A stretch of DNA of 64,000 nt from Yoonia sp. (GTDB lineage: Bacteria > Pseudomonadota > Alphaproteobacteria > Rhodobacterales > Rhodobacteraceae), in contig NZ_JAGYJK010000011.1 of NCBI RefSeq assembly GCF_018402175.1, positions 124,001 through 188,000 on the forward strand, read 5' to 3'. Numbering within the stretch: position 1 is the first letter of the stretch; each line of letters begins with the position of its first letter. The notes beneath the pieces were generated by a model that searched no databases, was not told where the DNA came from, and worked only from the letters and a program-made list of their open reading frames with translations. The position numbers and the translations under genes were made by a program. Positions 47,101 to 54,230 of the stretch are shown piece after piece.

Positions 47101-47881
47101 TCAGATCGTCGCGTTGATCGCCCCGCCGTCCAGCACGATATTCTGGCCGACGATGAACCCTGCATGCTGCGAACATAAAAAGGCACACATCGCGCCGAAT
47201 TCATCTGCCGTGCCATAGCGACGGGCGGGGATCGTCGCCTCGCGCTGGGCCTTGGCTGTCGCCATGTCGATGCCCTGCGCCTTGCTGACGCCGGTATCAA
47301 GGCTGATCGCGCGGTCGGTCGCATGGATGCCGGGCAACATGTTGTTGATCGTCACCCCGTGCTGCGCCACCTGCCGCGCGGTGCCTGCGACATAGCCGGT
47401 CAGCCCCGCGCGCGCGGCATTGGACAGGCCCAGCTGCGCAATCGGTGCCTTGACCGACCCCGAGGTGATATTGACCACCCTGACCCCAACCTGTGGCGAT
47501 CATGCCGGGCAACAGCGCCTTCATCAGCGCGATGGGGGCCAGCATATTGGCATCAAGTGCCTTGATGAAATCATCGCGGTCCCAATCGGACCACAGGCCC
47601 GGTGGTGGCCCGCCCGCATTGGTGACCAGAATATCGACGCTGCCCGCGGCATCCAGCAGGCGTGCGCGGCCTTCCTCGGTCGCCACATCGGCGGCGACGG
47701 TCGTGACCTGCACGCCGAAACGGGCGCGGATCCCGGCGGCGGTGGCCTCCAGCGCGTCCACGCCGCGCGCATTCAGCACAAGGTTCACCCCTGCGGCGGC
47801 CAAAGCCTCGGCGCAGCCGCGCCCCAGCCCTTTTGATGATGCGCAGACCAGTGCCGTTTTACCTGAAATTCCCAGATCCAT
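47101..47881 (-). pseudogene. short-chain dehydrogenase/reductase, single-base frameshift
   Basis: About 259 residues if repaired. The first frame from 47881 (MDLGISGKTALVCASSKGLG, then VNLVLNAR and ILVTNAGGPP) gives the NAD(P)-binding Rossmann half up to ALLPGMIATGWG. The second frame gives VNITSGSVKAPIAQLGLSN to the end at 47101. Deleting one base near 47481-47485 restores GWGRVVNITSG. At the catalytic position the usual YxxxK reads SNAAR, as in a divergent SDR subgroup, so the activity is uncertain even when intact. Divergent from the Hint-domain gene. Confidence 0.82.
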
Positions 47882-47978
47882 TGTCGTCCCCCCTGTATTG
47901 CGCCCCTGACCTAGCATCCCCGCCGGACATCGGCAATTTGATCTTACCCCAGTCGCGCCCAGCGTGTAGAGATCGGGC

Positions 47979-48935
47979 ATGGCAAACACCCAGATCACGA
48001 TCGATGTGTTCCGCGCCGAGGATATGTGCGTCATCGACGGTGTGCTGACCGGCGAAACGCTTGGCTTTGCCGATGAACTGGTTTTGGACGATATCTATGC
48101 GCTGGCGGCGACATCCGCGCCGCTGTCGCTGGATCTGGTGACCGGACAGGCCGGGCTGCGCCGCAAGACCGGCGCGCGTAATGCGGTGCATCTGGATTGC
48201 TGCCTGACGCTGATGGCCCCCGATGGCACCCCCCATGACGCGCTGGTGCTGGTCGAGGAAAGCGCGGGCCTTGCCATCGCTATCTATCTGATGGCCTTGG
48301 GTGATATCGTGCCGGACCAATCCTACCGGCTGGTCAGGATCGCGCGCGAAACCGCGACCCGCCGCTTTGCCGAAGCGGCGGCAGGGTCTTTCGCGCGCGG
48401 CACAAGGATCACCATGGCGGATGGCCGGATGCGCGCGGTCGAAACGCTGGCCCCCGGCGATCTGGTGCTGACGCGGGATGCGGGCAAACAGCCCTTGCGC
48501 CATGTGACGCAGGCCACGATGCGCGCGACGGGCCGCTTTGCGCCGGTGGTTATCACCCAAGGCACCCTGCACAATGACGCCGATCTGGTGCTGCGCCCCG
48601 ACCACCGGATTTTCGTCTATCAACGCAGCGATCTGCTGGGCGCGGGCCATGCAGAGGTGCTGATCCGCGCGCGCCAGCTGGTCGATGATGTGACCGTTTT
48701 GCGCAGGCGCGGCGGCTATGTCGATTATTTCCAGCTGGTGTTCGACGATCACCACATCATCTATGCCGAAGGGATCGCCGCGGAATCGCATCTGGTCGAT
48801 ACCACGACCCGCCATGCCCTGCCCGCCGATGTGCCGCTGCACCGCCACGGCCCGCATCTGGCGTATCAGGTCCGCGACAGCCTGATCGACCCAGCAACGG
48901 CAGCGGCGCTGCTGCGGCGCGCCTCGACCGGTTAA
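47979..48935 (+). CDS. Hint-domain protein
   Basis: 318 residues. After an N-terminal domain of about 140 residues comes a Hint (hedgehog/intein-type) domain: GSFARGTRITMADGRMRAVE, LAPGDLVLTRDAGKQPLRHV, LRPDHRIFVYQRSDLLGAG, and YFQLVFDDHHIIYAEGIAAE. The residue that is Cys1 in self-splicing or autoprocessing Hint domains is Ser here, as seems usual for this subgroup. Such proteins are abundant in Rhodobacteraceae; their function is unknown to me, and they are sometimes part of secreted RTX-like proteins. The stop overlaps that of the convergent lipoprotein gene by 4 bases. Confidence 0.82.
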   Translation: MANTQITIDVFRAEDMCVIDGVLTGETLGFADELVLDDIYALAATSAPLSLDLVTGQAGLRRKTGARNAVHLDCCLTLMAPDGTPHDALVLVEESAGLAIAIYLMALGDIVPDQSYRLVRIARETATRRFAEAAAGSFARGTRITMADGRMRAVETLAPGDLVLTRDAGKQPLRHVTQATMRATGRFAPVVITQGTLHNDADLVLRPDHRIFVYQRSDLLGAGHAEVLIRARQLVDDVTVLRRRGGYVDYFQLVFDDHHIIYAEGIAAESHLVDTTTRHALPADVPLHRHGPHLAYQVRDSLIDPATAAALLRRASTG

Positions 48936-49522
48936 GGGCTGCGTTCGGCGGCGAAACTGCCGTCGAAAGTGTCGATATCATCGCCCCGCCGCACAGCCCC
49001 CCGCGCGATCACGCCCGCGACACCCGCGCCCTGCGGGCCGTGAAAATCGCCCGACATTTCAGCCGTGACATCATGGGCCACGGCATTCTGCGTCAGGGTG
49101 CCGGACAATTCGGCGGTAAATTGGTAATCGCGCGCGGCGGCGGCATCGGGGTATAACCGGCCATCGCTGATCTGCAAATGCCCCGTCACCGCACCCGCCC
49201 CGCCTTGCAGATTGCCGATACGGCCGGTCACCGGATCGGGTGCCGCGCCAAAACGGACCCGCAGGTCCAGATCGCCGTGATAGGGGGCAGCCGCCGTGCC
49301 GCCCAAGGGCAGGGAAAGCCGCACACGGCCGGCATAGGCCACCTCGCCCATCGGCGGCAAGGTAGCAAAAGGCGTGATCCCCGCTGTCGTCACACGGTCG
49401 CGCAAGGCGGCAAAGCCATCCGCAGACGCACCATTGCCTGCACCAACATCGCCCCCACCCCCGCCGGAACACCCCGCCAGACCAAAGACCAGACACAGAA
49501 CAAGGGACAAAATACGCACCAT
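48932..49522 (-). CDS. lipoprotein with a TbpB-like beta-barrel, first of a pair
   Basis: 196 residues: a signal peptide with lipobox LAGC followed by a glycine tract (CSGGGGGDVGAGNG), then beta-rich segments (VAYAGRVRLSLPLGG, DLDLRVRFGAAPDPVTG, NLQGGAGAVTGHLQISDG, YQFTAELSGTL, GDFHGPQGAGVAGVIARGAV). The xGDFHGPxGxxVAGxI ending is typical of transferrin-binding-protein-like (TbpB/lipoprotein C-lobe) barrels. Likely outer-membrane lipoprotein; ligand unknown. A second lipoprotein of the same general type lies upstream. Confidence 0.65.
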   Translation of the reverse strand: MVRILSLVLCLVFGLAGCSGGGGGDVGAGNGASADGFAALRDRVTTAGITPFATLPPMGEVAYAGRVRLSLPLGGTAAAPYHGDLDLRVRFGAAPDPVTGRIGNLQGGAGAVTGHLQISDGRLYPDAAAARDYQFTAELSGTLTQNAVAHDVTAEMSGDFHGPQGAGVAGVIARGAVRRGDDIDTFDGSFAAERSP

Positions 49523-49573
49523 GCTGCTTTGTCGCGGAACTTGGTTAACAATCCGTTACGATGGCAAGGCCCG

Positions 49574-50182
49574 TCACGGCGCCGCCTGTTCGGCCACCAG
49601 CACCAAGGTGCCGGTGCGCACCACCCCGTTCTGCGCCAGCAGCGGGTCCAGATCAGACGCCGACAGCGCGCGGACAGGATCACCCAGAAACACGCCCGTC
49701 ATCGTGCCTGACACGGCCAGCACCTGACCCGCACCTGACAAAGCCCCTGCATAGCGCAATTGCGGATCACGCGCGACCGGCCCGTCGCTGATCGTGATCT
49801 CGCCGCCGAAATCCTGCACGCCACGACCCGGCACCGTGCCGAAAAACCGGTCCATCCGGCCGCTGGCGCGGGCTGTGCCGAAATCGACGTCCAGCCGCGC
49901 ATCGCCGATCAGCACCAGTTCTTGCGCGCCTTCCACGCGCAGGGTGGCAAAGCCGGTGAATTGCGCGCTGCCATCCACGGGCAGCGCAGCGGTCGTAGGG
50001 GCCATGCCCATGACACCGGCCCCGGGATCGCCCAGCACCCTGACCCGCTGTGCGGCATAGATATCCAGCCGCGCCAATCGCGGATCAATCCCGCTGCCGG
50101 GGCTGTCGCCACCGCCACCGCCCCCGCCGCCGCAGCCCGACAGGATCGCGCAGATCGCCAGCCATCCTGCCCTGAAACCCAT
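49574..50182 (-). CDS. lipoprotein with glycine tract, second of a pair
   Basis: 202 residues: signal peptide MGFRAGWLAICAILSGC, then a run of eight glycines and a beta-rich domain (FTGFATLRVEGAQEL, DARLDVDFGTARASGRMDRF, DFGGEITISDGPVARDPQL, LAVSGTMTGVFLG). Similar in plan to the neighbour downstream (lipobox, Gly tract, small barrel), so the two may be distant paralogues. Function unknown. The frame runs 22 codons further upstream, but the signal peptide sets the start. Divergent from prfC. Confidence 0.65.
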   Translation of the reverse strand: MGFRAGWLAICAILSGCGGGGGGGGDSPGSGIDPRLARLDIYAAQRVRVLGDPGAGVMGMAPTTAALPVDGSAQFTGFATLRVEGAQELVLIGDARLDVDFGTARASGRMDRFFGTVPGRGVQDFGGEITISDGPVARDPQLRYAGALSGAGQVLAVSGTMTGVFLGDPVRALSASDLDPLLAQNGVVRTGTLVLVAEQAAP

Positions 50183-50284
50183 TGCGCCGCCTTTCGTGCC
50201 CAGCCTAGCGCGCAATCGTTTATCTTGCGTCAAGACCGGCCGACACATTGCCCTTTTGCAGCGAAACGCCTAAAGCGTGACGCC

Positions 50285-51880
50285 ATGACCAACCGCCCCG
50301 CTTTGCCGCCCGAAATCGCCCGCCGTCGCACCTTTGCGATCATCTCGCATCCCGATGCGGGCAAGACGACGCTGACCGAAAAATTCCTGCTTTATGGTGG
50401 CGCGATCCAGATGGCCGGTCAGGTCCGTGCCAAGGGCGAGGCGCGGCGCACACGGTCCGATTTCATGCAGATGGAAAAGGATCGCGGCATTTCGGTGTCC
50501 GCATCGGCCATGTCCTTCGATTTCGGTAAATACCGGTTCAATCTGGTGGATACCCCCGGCCACTCGGACTTTTCCGAAGACACCTATCGCACGCTGACCG
50601 CCGTTGATGCCGCCGTGATGGTGATTGACGGGGCCAAGGGCGTCGAAAGCCAGACCCGCAAATTGTTCGAGGTCTGCCGGTTGCGCGACCTGCCGATCTT
50701 GACGTTTTGCAACAAGATGGACCGCGAAAGCCGCGACACTTTTGACATCATTGACGAAATTCAAGAAAATCTGGCGATTGACGTGACCCCCGCGTCATGG
50801 CCCATCGGCGTGGGCCGCGATTTCATCGGCTGTTACGATATCCTGCGCGACCGGCTGGAACTGATGGACCGCGCCGACCGCAACAAGGTCGCCGACAGCA
50901 TCCAGATCAACGGGCTGGATGACCCCAAACTGGCCCAGCATGTGCCTGCGGACCTGTTGGCAAAGTTCCGCGATGAAATCGAGATGGCCAAGGCATTGCT
51001 GCCCAAACTCGACCCCGCCAGCGTGCTGAACGGGTCGATGACGCCGATCTGGTTCGGCTCTGCGATGAACAGCTTTGGCGTCAAGGAATTGATGGACGGG
51101 CTGGCCACCTATGGGCCGGAACCGCAGATCCAGTCGGCGCAACCCCGCAATGTCGCCCCCGAAGAAACCCCCGTTACCGGTTTCGTGTTCAAGGTGCAGG
51201 CCAATATGGACCCCAAACACCGCGACCGCGTGGCCTTTGTCCGGCTGGCCTCGGGGCATTTCGAACGCGGCATGAAACTGACCCATGTGCGCAGCAAGAA
51301 ACAGATGGCGATCACCAATCCGGTGCTGTTTCTGGCTGCCGACCGCGAACTGGCCGAAGAGGCCTGGGCCGGCGATATCATCGGCATCCCCAACCACGGC
51401 CAATTGCGCATCGGCGACACATTGACCGAGGGCGAGGCGATCCGCGTCACCGGCATCCCGTCATTCGCGCCCGAATTGCTGCAGACCTGCCGCGCAGGTG
51501 ATCCGATGAAGGCCAAGCATCTGGAAAAAGCCCTGATGCAATTCGCCGAAGAAGGTGCCGCCAAAGTGTTCAAACCGACGTTCGGGTCGGGGTTCATCGT
51601 CGGCGTCGTGGGGGCCTTGCAATTCGAGGTGCTGGCCAGCCGGATCGAGCTGGAATACGGCCTGCCCGTGAGGTTCGAAAGCTCGCAATTCACCTCTGCC
51701 CGCTGGGTCGCGGGGGACAAGATGGCGGTGGATGCCTTTGTCGCGGCCAATAAACAGCATATCGCAACCGATAACGACGGCGACACCGTGTTCCTGACCC
51801 GCCTGCAATGGGACATCGACCGCGTCGGCCGCGATTATCCCGCGATCACCCTGACCGCGACCAAGGAAATGATGGTCTGA
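50285..51880 (+). CDS. prfC: peptide chain release factor 3
   Basis: 531-residue translational GTPase that removes RF1/RF2 from the ribosome after termination. G1 is SHPDAGKTTLTEKFL, G2 region RGISVSASAMSF, G3 DTPGHSDFSEDTYRTL, and G4 CNKMDRE. Domain II and the C-terminal LEVLASRIELEYGLPVRF follow. The frame is open far upstream but without homology; MTNRPALPPEIARRRTF is the family start. Monocistronic by appearance. Confidence 0.96.
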   Translation: MTNRPALPPEIARRRTFAIISHPDAGKTTLTEKFLLYGGAIQMAGQVRAKGEARRTRSDFMQMEKDRGISVSASAMSFDFGKYRFNLVDTPGHSDFSEDTYRTLTAVDAAVMVIDGAKGVESQTRKLFEVCRLRDLPILTFCNKMDRESRDTFDIIDEIQENLAIDVTPASWPIGVGRDFIGCYDILRDRLELMDRADRNKVADSIQINGLDDPKLAQHVPADLLAKFRDEIEMAKALLPKLDPASVLNGSMTPIWFGSAMNSFGVKELMDGLATYGPEPQIQSAQPRNVAPEETPVTGFVFKVQANMDPKHRDRVAFVRLASGHFERGMKLTHVRSKKQMAITNPVLFLAADRELAEEAWAGDIIGIPNHGQLRIGDTLTEGEAIRVTGIPSFAPELLQTCRAGDPMKAKHLEKALMQFAEEGAAKVFKPTFGSGFIVGVVGALQFEVLASRIELEYGLPVRFESSQFTSARWVAGDKMAVDAFVAANKQHIATDNDGDTVFLTRLQWDIDRVGRDYPAITLTATKEMMV

Positions 51881-51927
51881 TTCTAAGATGTTAACGCGTT
51901 ATTTACGACTATGCTGCGTGATGTGGC

Positions 51928-52491
51928 ATGAATTGGCGTTTTATGATCTTGTGTTTCCTGCTGACCGCTTGTTCGCCGATCGGTAGTGTCGTCAACTTTC
52001 ATGACAACTGGACTGGCATCGACACAATCACCACCAATGAACAAGAGATTTTCCGTGACAGACAGGGCGTCATGCTTGTGCGCCCTGCGATCACGTCGCG
52101 CGGCGGGCAACGCGCCTTTGGAATAGTGACGCGTATTTATCGGATCGTACCGAACGGACCAATCATTGAGAAAATAGAAAGCAATGGCAATCTGCTGCGC
52201 TATCAAAAGACTGACAGGCTGCTCACGCAATGCATCGACACCTGCCGCCGCACCGAAATCGGTGTGATCCATCTTACAGAGGCGGAATTTCGCAACGCTG
52301 CCAAGTCTGGCCTGCCGCTGCGGATATTCGGAAGGCGCGGTCGCTATCATGGCACCGTGTCACCCGCGCTGTTGCAGACGCTCCTGGCACAAATTGATGC
52401 GACCCCGCAGGCTGCAGCCATCAGCGCGCCGCAACATCCGCAGTGCAGAACGGATCATCGTGCAATCTGTCGCTCCAAAACACCGCGATGA
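51928..52491 (+). CDS. hypothetical lipoprotein
   Basis: 187 residues beginning MNWRFMILCFLLTACSPIGS, a signal peptide with lipobox LTAC. The mature part (IFRDRQGVMLVRPAITSRGG, VTRIYRIVPNGPIIEKIESN, TDRLLTQCIDTCRRTEIGVIHL) suggests a small mixed alpha/beta domain with a Cys pair. No family is recognised. Base use is more AT-rich than its neighbours in the first half, which may point to recent gain. It lies alone between prfC and the helicase. Confidence 0.65.
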   Translation: MNWRFMILCFLLTACSPIGSVVNFHDNWTGIDTITTNEQEIFRDRQGVMLVRPAITSRGGQRAFGIVTRIYRIVPNGPIIEKIESNGNLLRYQKTDRLLTQCIDTCRRTEIGVIHLTEAEFRNAAKSGLPLRIFGRRGRYHGTVSPALLQTLLAQIDATPQAAAISAPQHPQCRTDHRAICRSKTPR

Positions 52492-52621
52492 CCCGCGACC
52501 TTGACGATCATTCACATTTCCGATACCGCCTGCGCAGGCCATTGCTGGCCGATGACGCCGGGACGCCGGAAAATCGCGTCCTTTCATTTCTTGCGGACCG
52601 ATCCGCAACCACAGGACGCAT

Positions 52622-54130
52622 ATGATTAAATTCTCCGATTTGAACCTTGATGCCAAGGTTCTTCAGGCGGTGGCCGAAACCGGCTATGACACCCCTACCC
52701 CCATTCAGGCAGGCGCCATCGCCCCCGCGCTCGAAGGGCGCGATGTGCTGGGTATCGCCCAGACCGGCACCGGCAAGACCGCCGCCTTTACCCTGCCGAT
52801 GATCACGCTGTTGGGCCGTGGCCGCGCGCGCGCGCGGATGCCGCGCAGCCTTGTTTTGGCACCGACCCGCGAACTGGCCGCACAGGTGGCCGAAAATTTC
52901 GACACCTATGCCAAATACACCAAACTGACCAAGGCGCTGCTGATCGGCGGCACGTCGTTCAAGGATCAGGACAAGCTGATCGACAAAGGCGTCGATGTGC
53001 TGATCGCGACCCCCGGTCGTCTGCTGGACCATCTGGAACGCGGCAAGCTGATCCTGACCGACGTCAAGATCATGGTGGTCGACGAGGCGGACCGGATGCT
53101 TGATATGGGGTTCATCCCCGATATCGAGGAAATCTTCAAACGCACGCCGTTCACCCGCCAGACCCTGTTTTTCAGCGCGACCATGGCACCCGAAATCGAA
53201 CGGATCACCAACACCTTCCTGTCGAACCCCGCCAAGGTCGAAGTCGCCCGCGCCGCCACCACCAATGTGAATATCAAGCAGGGTGTCGTGATGTTCCGCG
53301 CCAGCGCCAAGCTGCGCGAAGCGACCGAGAAACGCGCCCTGTTGCGCGCGCTGATCAATGCCGAAGGCGAGGCCTGTTCCAACGCGATCATCTTTTGCAA
53401 CCGCAAGGCCGATGTCGATGTCGTCGCGAAATCGCTGAACAAATACGGCTATGATGCCGCGCCGATCCATGGCGATTTGGAACAAAGCCACCGCACGCGC
53501 ACGCTGGAATCCTTCCGCGACAACAAGTTGCGGTTCCTTGTGGCCTCTGACGTGGCAGCGCGGGGGCTGGATATTCCTGCCGTGACCCATGTGTTCAATT
53601 TCGACGTGCCCAGCCATGCCGAGGATTACGTCCACCGCATCGGCCGCACCGGTCGCGCGGGCCGGTCGGGCGTGGCGATCATGATCTGTTCGGGACGGGA
53701 TGAGAAAAACCTCGAAGACGTGGAACGTCTGGTGCAAAATCCGATCCCGCGTCTGGACAATCCGCTGGGCGTGACGGCCCCCGTGGCCGAAGAAGTGACC
53801 GAGGACGCGCCAAAGCGCAGCCGCAGTCGCAGCCGCCGTGGTGCCGCCAAGGACACACCCGCCGCAGCAGCACCGGTCGAGGCGGTAGCTGTAGACGCGA
53901 CCATCGCAGCGCCTGTCGCGGCGCCCGTCGAAAAACCCGCAGAAAAGCCGGCCGAACCGCAGCAGCAACGTGCGCCCCGCCCGCCCCGCGACGAGCCGGT
54001 AAAGCCGCGCGACGACCAGCCGCGTCCGCGCTATCAGGATCGCCGCGACAATGGCCCGCGTGTCATCGGCCTGGGGGATGATACCCCCAGCTTCATTGCA
54101 AAAAGTTTCGAAGAACGCGCCAAAGGCTAG
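52622..54130 (+). CDS. DEAD-box RNA helicase (RhlE/DeaD type)
   Basis: 502 residues. The helicase core shows Q-motif PTPIQAGAIAP, motif I AQTGTGKTAAF, Ia PTRELAAQ, II VDEADRMLDMGF, III FSATM, V ARGLDI and VI HRIGRTGRAGRSG. The C-terminal tail of about 120 residues is low complexity: an Arg/Ser-rich patch (KRSRSRSRRG), then Ala/Pro/Val/Glu repeats and a basic end, typical of RNA-binding tails. Likely role in ribosome assembly or mRNA turnover, possibly together with the RNases nearby. 130 bases of non-coding sequence precede it. A REP-flanked terminator follows. Confidence 0.92.
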   Translation: MIKFSDLNLDAKVLQAVAETGYDTPTPIQAGAIAPALEGRDVLGIAQTGTGKTAAFTLPMITLLGRGRARARMPRSLVLAPTRELAAQVAENFDTYAKYTKLTKALLIGGTSFKDQDKLIDKGVDVLIATPGRLLDHLERGKLILTDVKIMVVDEADRMLDMGFIPDIEEIFKRTPFTRQTLFFSATMAPEIERITNTFLSNPAKVEVARAATTNVNIKQGVVMFRASAKLREATEKRALLRALINAEGEACSNAIIFCNRKADVDVVAKSLNKYGYDAAPIHGDLEQSHRTRTLESFRDNKLRFLVASDVAARGLDIPAVTHVFNFDVPSHAEDYVHRIGRTGRAGRSGVAIMICSGRDEKNLEDVERLVQNPIPRLDNPLGVTAPVAEEVTEDAPKRSRSRSRRGAAKDTPAAAAPVEAVAVDATIAAPVAAPVEKPAEKPAEPQQQRAPRPPRDEPVKPRDDQPRPRYQDRRDNGPRVIGLGDDTPSFIAKSFEERAKG

Positions 54131-54136
54131 GTCAGT

Positions 54137-54159
54137 GTCGGGCTGAAGCCCGACCTACG
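54137..54159 (-). repeat. REP-like palindrome, copy 5 (left arm of the pair)
   Basis: GTCGGGC-TGAA-GCCCGAC followed by CTACG. It is the exact reverse complement of copy 6, with the terminator 54167-54197 between them. It starts 6 bases after the helicase stop. Confidence 0.8.
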
Positions 54160-54166
54160 CAATGCC

Positions 54167-54197
54167 AAAAGGCCCCTGCACATGCAGGGGCCTTTTT
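54167..54197. terminator. bidirectional terminator between helicase gene and rnj
   Basis: AAAAGGCCCCTGCA-CA-TGCAGGGGCCTTTT(T): a 14-bp perfect stem with T-runs in both directions, between convergent genes. Flanked on both sides by mirror-image REP elements. Confidence 0.92.
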
Positions 54198-54220
54198 CGT
54201 AGGTCGGGCTTCAGCCCGAC
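54198..54220 (+). repeat. REP-like palindrome, copy 6 (right arm of the pair)
   Basis: CGTAG followed by GTCGGGC-TTCA-GCCCGAC, exact reverse complement of copy 5. It ends 10 bases before the rnj stop. Confidence 0.8.
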
Positions 54221-54230
54221 TCCCGCGACC

